DNA from: Armatimonadota bacterium
GTDB lineage: Bacteria > Armatimonadota > Hebobacteria > CAIYQO01
Direction: 5' to 3'
Assembly (NCBI GenBank): GCA_020060775.1
Contig: JAGUZN010000301.1
Coordinates: 1 to 37,804, forward strand
DNA length: 37,804 bases
In this document: in pieces, positions 31,192 to 37,804 of the stretch
Numbering within the stretch: the stretch's first letter is position 1
Layout: every line of letters starts with the position of its first letter
Notes under the pieces: model-generated
What the model saw: the letters and a program-made list of their open reading frames with translations, nothing else
Database searches by the model: none
Told to the model about the DNA's origin: nothing
Translations under genes and position numbers: made by a program

Positions 31192-34100
31192 TTATCGGCG
31201 CGCCGTCTCTTCCTCTTCGAGTTCGAGGTCGATGCGCTCTGCTTCGGCGTTCTCGACCTGCACCTGCAACCCGAGGGATTGCAGTTCCTTGATGAGGATT
31301 TTAAACGACTCGGGGATGCCCGGTTCGTTGATATTGGCGCCTTTGACAATCGACTCGTAGGTCTTCACGCGTCCCATCACGTCGTCAGACTTGATGGTCA
31401 GGATTTCCTGCAGCGTGTGCGCCGCGCCATAGGCTTCCAACGCCCAGACTTCCATTTCTCCAAAGCGCTGTCCGCCGAACTGCGCCTTCCCGCCCAACGG
31501 TTGCTGGGTGACCAGGCTGTACGGTCCGGTGGAGCGTGCATGGATTTTATCATCGACCAGGTGAACGAGCTTCATCATATGGGCATAGCCCACGGTGATC
31601 GGCTGATTGAAGCGGTCGCCGGTGCGTCCATCGTAGAGGATGCACTTCCCCGTCTTCTCGTTAAAGCCGAGCCGCGAGTCAACGCGCTCGCGCAGCTCCT
31701 GCGCCAGCCATTCGACCTGCTGGTCAGCACTGGCGTCACTCCACTGCTCGACGGATACCCCACGTATGGTCACCTGCGCAAAGGGCTCATCGCCCTGCAC
31801 TTGCGGCAGCAACAGCTGGGCCGCATCGCGCAGGATCCGATCGTATTCGGTCTGCAGGTCATGATTCAACCGTTCGACCTTTTCGAGACCGAGCTGGCGG
31901 ATCTCCGCGACCAGCCGTTCAGCTGAAAGCGCCGCGGCATAGTCGGGCACGTCGAGCTTCAGATCTTCCGACAGGTAACTGTAGAGCACTTGTCGGCGTC
32001 GGCGCTGCATGGTGAGGGCGAGATAGCTCAGGATCTCTTCCTCCATCGCCCCCTCGAAAATGGGGTTGGCGAAGCTACAGCCCAGTTCGTGCGCCACCAT
32101 GCCCAGGTGGGTTTCCATGATCTGCCCGATGTTCATGCGCGAGGGCACGCCCAACGGGTTGAGGATCATGTCCACCGGCGTGCCGTCCGGCAGGTGCGGC
32201 ATATCCTCGATGGGGAGGATTTTCGCGACCACACCCTTGTTGCCGTGACGTCCGGCCATTTTGTCGCCTTCCATCACCTTGCGGCGCTGGGCCACGAAGA
32301 CGCGCACGAGTTGGTTGACGCCGGGCGAGAGTTCATCGCCGGGAATGCGATGGACCTCACCGCCGCAGCGATCGCAGTAATTGCGCGTTTCGGCTTTGCC
32401 GAGTTGGTACTCGGTGGCGCAACGGTCACAGACTGACTTGACGCGCGAGAAGCGCTTCACGTCGACGACCTTGCCCTTTTCGCCGTGCGGGACACGCAAG
32501 GAAGTGTCGCGCATTTCCGCAGCTTTCTCGCCGAAGATGGCGCGCACCAGCTTTTCCTCCGAGGTCAGCTCTTCCTGCCCCTTGGGCGCAACTTTGCCGA
32601 CCAGGATGTCTTCGGCGCGCACCTCGGCGCCGATGCGAATCACGCCGTCTTCATCGAGATCTTTCAGCGCATCCTCGCCGACATTAGGAATGTCGCGGGT
32701 GATTTCTTCCGGCCCGACTTTGGTTTCGCGAGCTTCGATCTCGTACTTTTCGATATGGATCGACGAGTAGACGTCATCGCGCACCATCCGCTGGCTGAGG
32801 ATGATGGCGTCCTCGTAATTGAATCCTTCCCAGGGCATGAAGGCAATCAGGATATTGCGCCCGAGCGCAAGGTGGCCTTCATTCGTACACGGCCCGTCAG
32901 ACAGCGGATCGCCCCGGCGCACAAACTGACCCCAGCGCACCAGCGGTTTCTGGTTGATGCAGGTGGCCTGATTTGAGCGCATGAAGTTGATCAGCGGATA
33001 CTGATCGACATGCCCATCCGGCCGGGTGACCTCGATGAGGCTGGCATCGACATGGGTGACGATGCCCGCCGCTTTGGCCGGGAGTACCGCACCGGAGTCC
33101 ATGGCGGCGCGATCTTCAAGGCCGGTCATCACATACGCCGCTTCGGTGTTTACCAGCGGCACCGACTGGCGCTGCATGTTGGAGCCCATGAGGGCGCGGT
33201 TGGCGTCGTCGTTTTCCAGGAAGGGAATCAGACAAGTTGCTACCGACACCGTTTGCTTGGGCGATTGGTCCATATAGTCGATCTCTTCCGGCTTGACGCG
33301 CGGATAGGACGACCGGAACCGGCAAATCACTCGCCCATCTTTATCAGGCACGATGTTGCCGTTGTCATCGACGACGGTGGTCGCCGGGACAATGCGATGC
33401 CCCTCTTCCTCGTCTGCGGTGAGGTAGGCGACTTCATCCGTCGCGCGGCCATTGACCACGTGGCGGTACGGCGTTTCCAGGAAACCGTACTCGTTCATGC
33501 GCCCGTAGACGGCCATGGAGCCGATCAGACCGATGTTCGGACCTTCAGGGGTTTCGATCGGGCAAATGCGGCCGTAGTGGGAGTGGTGCACGTCGCGCAC
33601 TTCCAGCTTGGCGCTCTGCCGGCTCAACCCGCCGGGGCCGAGCGCGGACAGTCGCCGCTTGTGCGTGAGTTCGGCCAGCGGGTTCGTCTGGTCCATGAAC
33701 TGCGAGAGCTGCGACGAGCCGAAGAACGATTTAATCGCCGCAGAGATCGGCTTGGTGCTGATCACGGCCTGCGGGGTCACGCTCTCAGGGTCCAGGCTGG
33801 TCATGCGCTCACGGATGATGCGTTCCATGCGCAGAAAGCCGAGGCGGAACTGGTTTTGCAACAATTCGCCGACGCTGCGCACGCGCTTGTTCATCAAGTG
33901 GTCAATCTCGTCCACCGTGGTCGACGGATCGTTCTCATCCAGCCGCACCAGATAGCGCATAATGGCAATCAGGTCGTCTTTGGTGAGCGTGGTCACCGAG
34001 CCGGGCACGCTCAGGCCAAGCTTTTTATTGAGCATGTAGCGCCCAACACGCGCGAGATCGTAGCGGCGCGGGTCGGCGAAGATGCCGGCCAACCGCTGGC

Positions 34101-35040
34101 GGGCGAGTTCGGGCGTCACCGGATCGCCGGGACGGTCGCGGCGGTAGATATCGACCAACGCCTGGTCTTCATTATGGGTCGGGTCGCGTTCCAGCGTGGC
34201 CTCGATGAGCGGGCTGAGGATCGCCAACTCGACGTTCGGCAGCGCCAGTGCGCCGACGCGGCGAGCGACGGTCACGTCAATGCGATGACCGCGTTCGACG
34301 ATGACCTCGCCCGTCTCGGTATCGACAATGTCAGCCCAGGCGAAGCGACCCGCCAGCTGTTCACTGGTCGGCGCCTCGATCGTTTCCGGCTGGCCGAAGA
34401 GGACGACAAGATCGCTATCCAGACTGGTAGGCTCCACTACCTCGCCGGCCTGGCCGATGCTCTGCATGGCGCGCAGCAGCGTGGTGGCCGGGAAGCGGTG
34501 GGTCTGACCGATTTTCACGGAAATGACGCCATTCGCGTCCGTATCGAAGTCCAACCACGCCCCTTCGCTGGGAATGACTTGCGCGCTGTACAAGATGCGC
34601 CCGGAATAGTCGATATTATCTTTGAAGTAGACACCGGGGGAACGGGCGAGCTGACTGACGACAGCGCGCTCCGCCCCGTTGATCACGAAGGTGCCGGTGT
34701 CGGTCATAATCGGCAAGTCGCCCAGATACACCTCGGACTCTTTCAGTTCACCCGTGGTGGTGTTCAGGAGCTGTACCTGCACTTTGAGCGGCACTTCGTA
34801 CGTGGCGTCACGGTCGCGACACTCGCGAATAGAGTATTTGGGTTCACCCAGCGAGTACTCCCCGAAGGTCAGGCGCAAGGTACCGGTGAAGTCTTCGATG
34901 GGCGAGAAGTTGTCAAAGAGTTCTCGCAGTCCTTCGTTAACGAACCACTGGTACGAGTTGAGCTGAATCTCGATGAGGTTCGGAATCTGCTCGGGGCGTT
35001 GATGCCGGGTGCGTCCCTTGACGCGGATGACAGGTCTCAT
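31192..35040 (-). CDS. rpoB: RNA polymerase beta subunit with zinc-ribbon insertion
   Basis: This core RNA polymerase subunit has 1282 residues. The rifampicin pocket [17 protein letters not shown] and [16 protein letters not shown] is of the sensitive type. Catalytic-face motifs [27 protein letters not shown] and [20 protein letters not shown] are all present. Unusually, between KRFSR and [10 protein letters not shown] it carries a small four-cysteine ribbon, C871/C874 and C889/C892 (CDRC and CDRC), at the place where E. coli carries its large beta insertion. The ATG at 35040 has GGAGG 5 nt upstream. The gene heads the rpoB-rpoC operon. No ribosomal protein genes (rplK, A, J, L) precede it; an AAA ATPase gene does. 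Confidence 0.98.
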   Translation of the reverse strand: MRPVIRVKGRTRHQRPEQIPNLIEIQLNSYQWFVNEGLRELFDNFSPIEDFTGTLRLTFGEYSLGEPKYSIRECRDRDATYEVPLKVQVQLLNTTTGELKESEVYLGDLPIMTDTGTFVINGAERAVVSQLARSPGVYFKDNIDYSGRILYSAQVIPSEGAWLDFDTDANGVISVKIGQTHRFPATTLLRAMQSIGQAGEVVEPTSLDSDLVVLFGQPETIEAPTSEQLAGRFAWADIVDTETGEVIVERGHRIDVTVARRVGALALPNVELAILSPLIEATLERDPTHNEDQALVDIYRRDRPGDPVTPELARQRLAGIFADPRRYDLARVGRYMLNKKLGLSVPGSVTTLTKDDLIAIMRYLVRLDENDPSTTVDEIDHLMNKRVRSVGELLQNQFRLGFLRMERIIRERMTSLDPESVTPQAVISTKPISAAIKSFFGSSQLSQFMDQTNPLAELTHKRRLSALGPGGLSRQSAKLEVRDVHHSHYGRICPIETPEGPNIGLIGSMAVYGRMNEYGFLETPYRHVVNGRATDEVAYLTADEEEGHRIVPATTVVDDNGNIVPDKDGRVICRFRSSYPRVKPEEIDYMDQSPKQTVSVATCLIPFLENDDANRALMGSNMQRQSVPLVNTEAAYVMTGLEDRAAMDSGAVLPAKAAGIVTHVDASLIEVTRPDGHVDQYPLINFMRSNQATCINQKPLVRWGQFVRRGDPLSDGPCTNEGHLALGRNILIAFMPWEGFNYEDAIILSQRMVRDDVYSSIHIEKYEIEARETKVGPEEITRDIPNVGEDALKDLDEDGVIRIGAEVRAEDILVGKVAPKGQEELTSEEKLVRAIFGEKAAEMRDTSLRVPHGEKGKVVDVKRFSRVKSVCDRCATEYQLGKAETRNYCDRCGGEVHRIPGDELSPGVNQLVRVFVAQRRKVMEGDKMAGRHGNKGVVAKILPIEDMPHLPDGTPVDMILNPLGVPSRMNIGQIMETHLGMVAHELGCSFANPIFEGAMEEEILSYLALTMQRRRRQVLYSYLSEDLKLDVPDYAAALSAERLVAEIRQLGLEKVERLNHDLQTEYDRILRDAAQLLLPQVQGDEPFAQVTIRGVSVEQWSDASADQQVEWLAQELRERVDSRLGFNEKTGKCILYDGRTGDRFNQPITVGYAHMMKLVHLVDDKIHARSTGPYSLVTQQPLGGKAQFGGQRFGEMEVWALEAYGAAHTLQEILTIKSDDVMGRVKTYESIVKGANINEPGIPESFKILIKELQSLGLQVQVENAEAERIDLELEEEETARR

Positions 35041-35109
35041 TGATACCTCCGCAATGGACTGGCGCAGTACACTGGATCATAGCGGTGCCACTGTGGCTCT
35101 GTAGACGCG

Positions 35110-35162
35110 CAAAAGTGAAGCAAGAACCCACCCATCCCTATGGGTGGAAGGCTTGCTTCACT
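35110..35162 (-). terminator. Intrinsic terminator inside the rpoB leader (possible attenuator)
   Basis: On the minus strand AGTGAAGCAAG pairs with CTTGCTTCACT (35114-35124 with 35152-35162), an 11-bp perfect stem. It encloses an inner hairpin CCACCCA/TGGGTGG (35128-35134 with 35141-35147) and is followed by TTTT (35110-35113). It lies 70 nt before the rpoB start and downstream of the strong promoter at 35250-35278. It could therefore control read-through into rpoBC, besides ending transcripts from the AAA ATPase gene. Confidence 0.7.
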
Positions 35163-35249
35163 GGAGACTGGGTTACACTGGTTGGTTATCCGTCGCCGTC
35201 AATCGTTCTACAGGAAACCGCGATCCTGGGAATCTTTGCACGAATTGTC

Positions 35250-35278
35250 AGATTATCACCGGCACCGTCCAGTGTCAA
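35250..35278 (-). promoter_or_regulatory. Strong sigma-70-type promoter of rpoBC
   Basis: On the minus strand a perfect TTGACA (35273-35278) and TAATCT (35250-35255) are 17 bp apart, with a TG one base before the -10 (extended -10). The predicted start near 35243 gives a leader of about 200 nt to the rpoB ATG. This is the best promoter in the window. Confidence 0.8.
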
Positions 35279-35366
35279 GGGGTTTACGATTGATATTTAT
35301 CCTTTTCTTGAACAAATTTCATCCGCGGTGAACCAGGAGGCATTCTCCCCTGCACGACACAGCTGC

Positions 35367-36989
35367 TCAGTCCTGATCGGCGATAGCGGCTTCGTCATCG
35401 ACATCACGACCGGCAAAGGCGCGCAGCAGGGCGTGCTGCTGCTGTTCGCGTTCCTGCATGAATGCTTCCATGCGCGCGCGCTGGCGGGCGCTGGCGGGAC
35501 GCGCACGCAAGGCCGACCAAACGCGCAACGCAGAGATCGATTCTTCGGCGGTGCGAGAGATCGGCACGGTTTCCTCGACGGCGAGCAGGATATCCTGCGC
35601 CTGCAGGTCGCGCTCCTGCGAGAAGGCGTGAAAGAGCGCGGCAATAATGGCCTGTTCCAGTTCGGCGCCGCTGAACCCCTCGGTCTTGTCCACGATGACG
35701 GGGGTAATGAGGGGTTCCGGGTCACGCCCCCGGCGGCGGAGATGAATGCGGAGGATCTCGGTACGTTCTTCAGCATCGGGAAGATCCACAAAGAAGATCT
35801 CGTCAAAACGCCCTTTGCGCAACAACTCGGGGGGCAGCGTGGTGATGTCGTTGGCGGTGGCCACCACAAAGACGGCGGCCGTTTTTTCCTGCATCCAGGT
35901 GAGCAGGGTGCTGAAGACGCGCGCGGTGGTGCCGCCGTCCACCGAGTCCGAACTACGCATGCCGGACATGCCTTTCTCAATCTCATCGATCCACAGCACC
36001 ACCGGGGCAATGGACTCGGCGATCTTAATGGCTCTGCGCACGTTATCTTCCGAGGAGCCGATATACCCGGAAAAGAGGCGTCCGACATCGAGGCGCAGCA
36101 GCGGCATGCGCCAGAGATTCGCCACGGTTTTGGCTGCCAGCGATTTGCCGCAGCCCTGCACGCCGGTGAGCAGTAGTCCGCGCGGAGCGGGCAACCCGAA
36201 CAGGCGCGCTTTCTGACTGAAAGCGTGCACGCGCTGCTGCAACCATGCCTTCAGCAGATCCAACCCGCCGATATCGCCCATGCCCACCGAGCTATGGTAG
36301 TACTCGAGCAAGCCGGATTTGCGGATGAGCTGCTCTTTCTCCGAGACGATGAGGTTGACATCGAATTTCTGCAGGAGCACCACACATTTGGCAAAGACGT
36401 TATCCGCCTCGTTCAGCGTGAGGCCGAGCGCAGCCTTCAGGATCATCTCCCGCTCATGCGCTGATGGCGTGAGGTCGATCTTTGCCGCCTTCTTCACATT
36501 CTCGACCACCTGGTCGAACAAGCGGTCCAAATCCTCCAGCGTGGGCAGCGGATAGTCGACAACCGTCGCATCTTTCTCCAGTTCAGTGGGCAATTCCAGC
36601 GTCGGGCTGACCATGATGATGGTTTTATAACTGGTATGGAGCAGGCCGATCAGATCGCGTAACTTGCGTACGGCACTGGAACGATGGGCGTACTGTTGCG
36701 CGAGGTAGGGATGAAAGTCTTGCAGGATGAAGATCGCGGATTCGTTCGAGGTGCGGATGATTTCCAGGGCGTGGAAGGGATCGCGCGATTGTTTATCGGG
36801 CTGCAGGGTGCGCTGGTCGGCGTTGGCGGGCTGCAGCCCCATTGTTTCGGTCCACAAGTAGCACTGGCGTTGCGCGCGACGACAGATGCCCCGCAATGCC
36901 TCCACCACCCGGTGCTCTTCGTACGAGAGGACGTAGATCAGCGGGTATCGGGCACGGATCAGTACTTCGATTTCCTGGGCGATGGTCAT
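35367..36989 (-). CDS. Ycf46-like AAA family ATPase
   Basis: The 540-residue protein has a helical/degenerate AAA-like N-terminal domain (about 1-230; starts [22 protein letters not shown]) and one intact AAA+ module. Walker A is G276-VQGCGKS, Walker B is VVLWIDE with D335-E336, sensor-1 is in VATAND, and the arginine-finger region is RKGRFDE near 391-397. The pore-loop region [14 protein letters not shown] and the C-terminal lid [16 protein letters not shown] are FtsH/Ycf46-like. There is no protease domain, so it acts on protein or nucleic-acid complexes by remodelling. Ycf46-type ATPases are linked to photosynthesis regulation in cyanobacteria, but the role here is unknown. The charged C-terminal tail (REQQQHALL) is probably coiled. 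It lies 69 nt after the PTS EIIB gene and upstream of rpoB. Confidence 0.85.
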   Translation of the reverse strand: MTIAQEIEVLIRARYPLIYVLSYEEHRVVEALRGICRRAQRQCYLWTETMGLQPANADQRTLQPDKQSRDPFHALEIIRTSNESAIFILQDFHPYLAQQYAHRSSAVRKLRDLIGLLHTSYKTIIMVSPTLELPTELEKDATVVDYPLPTLEDLDRLFDQVVENVKKAAKIDLTPSAHEREMILKAALGLTLNEADNVFAKCVVLLQKFDVNLIVSEKEQLIRKSGLLEYYHSSVGMGDIGGLDLLKAWLQQRVHAFSQKARLFGLPAPRGLLLTGVQGCGKSLAAKTVANLWRMPLLRLDVGRLFSGYIGSSEDNVRRAIKIAESIAPVVLWIDEIEKGMSGMRSSDSVDGGTTARVFSTLLTWMQEKTAAVFVVATANDITTLPPELLRKGRFDEIFFVDLPDAEERTEILRIHLRRRGRDPEPLITPVIVDKTEGFSGAELEQAIIAALFHAFSQERDLQAQDILLAVEETVPISRTAEESISALRVWSALRARPASARQRARMEAFMQEREQQQHALLRAFAGRDVDDEAAIADQD

Positions 36990-37058
36990 GCTCGGTCATC
37001 CTGCTCGCGAGAGGTCATTTCCCTCTGATTCAACACGAGCGGACAGATTCCTGCGCGA

Positions 37059-37409
37059 TCATTGTGGATGGTAGTCGTGTCCGGCCTCTTTGTGGAACGC
37101 TTGATTCTGCACCAGAGTATAGGCCTGCTCCAGCACGTGCTGGCCGTTGGCCATGGCGTAATCCTGCGGGGGGATCGCCTCCACGGGCACATGATAGCGC
37201 GCGGCCTGCTCGGCGATCGTGGGCAATTGATGGCGCATCTGCGGGCCAACGAGCACAACATCGGTATTCAGCCACTGCGCTTCATCCAACGCGCTGGTGC
37301 TCATCGCTTCGACGGTGACCTCGAGGCCACGCTCATCGGCGACACGTTTCATATTATTCGCCAGCAGACTGGTGGACATGCCGGCCGCACAGGCGAGAAT
37401 GATGCGCAT
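37059..37409 (-). CDS. PTS EIIB component, lactose/cellobiose family
   Basis: This cytoplasmic protein belongs to the EIIB Lac/Cel group, which takes phosphate from EIIA on a cysteine and gives it to a sugar bound by the EIIC permease. The phospho-cysteine is Cys7 in the loop LACAAGMSTSLL, and the remaining segments (VEAMSTSALDEA, DVVLVGPQMRHQLP) match the family. The length (116) is slightly above the usual 100-105 because of a polar C-terminal tail containing HKEAGHDYHP. GGAGG 6 nt upstream sets the ATG at 37409. No EIIA, EIIC or glycosidase gene is nearby, so it is an orphan and may be regulatory. It is probably cotranscribed with the AAA ATPase. Confidence 0.88.
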   Translation of the reverse strand: MRIILACAAGMSTSLLANNMKRVADERGLEVTVEAMSTSALDEAQWLNTDVVLVGPQMRHQLPTIAEQAARYHVPVEAIPPQDYAMANGQHVLEQAYTLVQNQAFHKEAGHDYHPQ

Positions 37410-37531
37410 GACAGACCTCCCCGGGACGATGGTACCTGATGCCCTTCATGGTAGCGGATGCCCCGGCGCATGGCAAGGGAGAATGTGCGACAGTTGGATC
37501 TCCCCTGCCGAATAGCCGCGCCGCCCTGCCC

Positions 37532-37560
37532 TTGACAGCGGCAGGCGAAGTGCGGACACT
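37532..37560 (+). promoter_or_regulatory. Possible promoter of riboflavin synthase, leaderless layout
   Basis: A perfect TTGACA (37532-37537) lies 17 bp from GACACT (37555-37560), a 3/6 match to the -10 box. The transcription start would fall almost on the ATG at 37567, so the mRNA may be leaderless; no Shine-Dalgarno stands at a proper distance. The -10 match is weak. Confidence 0.35.
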
Positions 37561-37566
37561 AAGGTT

Positions 37567-37804
37567 ATGTTCACTGGCATCGTGGAAGAATTGGGCACGG
37601 TCATCAGCCTGCGCCAGGAGGGCGCCGTGGCGCGATTGGCGCTGAAGGCCGAACGCGTGCGCGAGGATCTCAACATCGGCGACAGCCTGGCCACCAATGG
37701 CGTTTGCCTGACGGTGGAGCGGATCGAGCCCGCCCGGTTGTGGCTGTCGATGATGCCGGAAACGTTGCGCCGCACCACCCTCGGCGGCGTGCGCACAGGC
37801 GATC
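37567..37804 (+). CDS. ribE: Riboflavin synthase alpha chain, N-terminal part (cut by window edge)
   Basis: Riboflavin synthase dismutates two 6,7-dimethyl-8-ribityllumazine molecules to riboflavin. The visible 79 residues are the first lumazine-binding domain: MFTGIVEELG at the start, GDSLATNGVCLTVE in the middle, and MMPETLRRTTLGG at the end, all in their usual places. The coding region runs off the right edge in frame, so about 120 further residues are expected. It is divergent from the PTS EIIB gene, with 157 bp between. No FMN riboswitch is visible upstream. AAGG is only 2 nt from the ATG, too close to be a normal ribosome-binding site. Confidence 0.93.
   Translation, partial: MFTGIVEELGTVISLRQEGAVARLALKAERVREDLNIGDSLATNGVCLTVERIEPARLWLSMMPETLRRTTLGGVRTGD

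Noticed and set aside
33010-35043. A long open frame opposite rpoB that could encode 677 residues
   Set aside because: It is the mirror of a high-G+C coding strand. The translated sequence shows no domain, and rpoB itself is certain. The similar long frame opposite rpoC (25910-27343) was rejected for the same reason.
35041-35243. rpoB leader as an L10 (rplJ) autoregulatory leader
   Set aside because: No rplJ or rplL follows or precedes, and the structure is a terminator with U-tract rather than the known L10-binding fold.
37410-37566. FMN riboswitch before riboflavin synthase
   Set aside because: The 157-bp gap is too short and lacks the conserved multi-stem FMN aptamer sequences.

Overview
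The window is about 37.8 kb of G+C-rich bacterial chromosome with tightly packed genes, mostly on the minus strand. I see no phage, integrase, transposase gene, CRISPR array, rRNA or tRNA. The gene set combines FixABCX, type III glutamine synthetase, a DUF5107/TPR pair, two exosortase-type hydrolases and RNA polymerase subunits carrying extra zinc ribbons. This fits a deep-branching bacterium, with Chloroflexota my best guess. That assignment is inference from family content only.

Layout. 1-4.5 kb: a NagD-like HAD phosphatase, then fixA-fixB-fixC-fixX (electron-bifurcating ETF), all on the minus strand. 4.5-4.9 kb: a gap holding a 116-bp element with 18-bp inverted ends. 4.9-8.3 kb: the operon hisF - mreB-like - multi-pass membrane protein. 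The last gene carries the Asp, GxGD and P-G-L signature of presenilin/signal-peptide-peptidase proteases. 8.4-10.1 kb: lemA-htpX (+) behind a good sigma-70-type promoter. 10.1-16.4 kb (-): yjbQ, a 1122-residue hybrid PAS/GAF histidine kinase, and glnN (GSIII). 16.4-24.4 kb: mostly plus strand, with a secreted phosphodiester-glycosidase-like protein, a coupled pair of exosortase-A-type alpha/beta hydrolases, and a coupled DUF5107 lipoprotein plus TPR protein. A UroD-like methyltransferase lies among them on the minus strand. 24.4-25.7 kb (-): a cupin and a divergent Fe/Mn superoxide dismutase. 25.9-35.3 kb (-): rpoB-rpoC with an excellent promoter and an attenuator-like terminator in the leader. 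35.4-37.4 kb (-): an orphan PTS EIIB (Lac/Cel type) and a Ycf46-like AAA ATPase. The right edge holds the start of riboflavin synthase (+).

The genes are largely housekeeping and signalling. The most unusual points are: (1) the presenilin-like protein translationally linked to MreB; (2) a roughly 270-residue insertion, with its own zinc ribbon and acidic tract, splitting the second zinc site of RpoC, together with a zinc-ribbon insertion in RpoB at the position where E. coli carries its lineage-specific insert; (3) the rpoB leader, where a terminator sits between promoter and gene and is flanked by a repeated motif; (4) an exosortase-type hydrolase pair with no exosortase in view.
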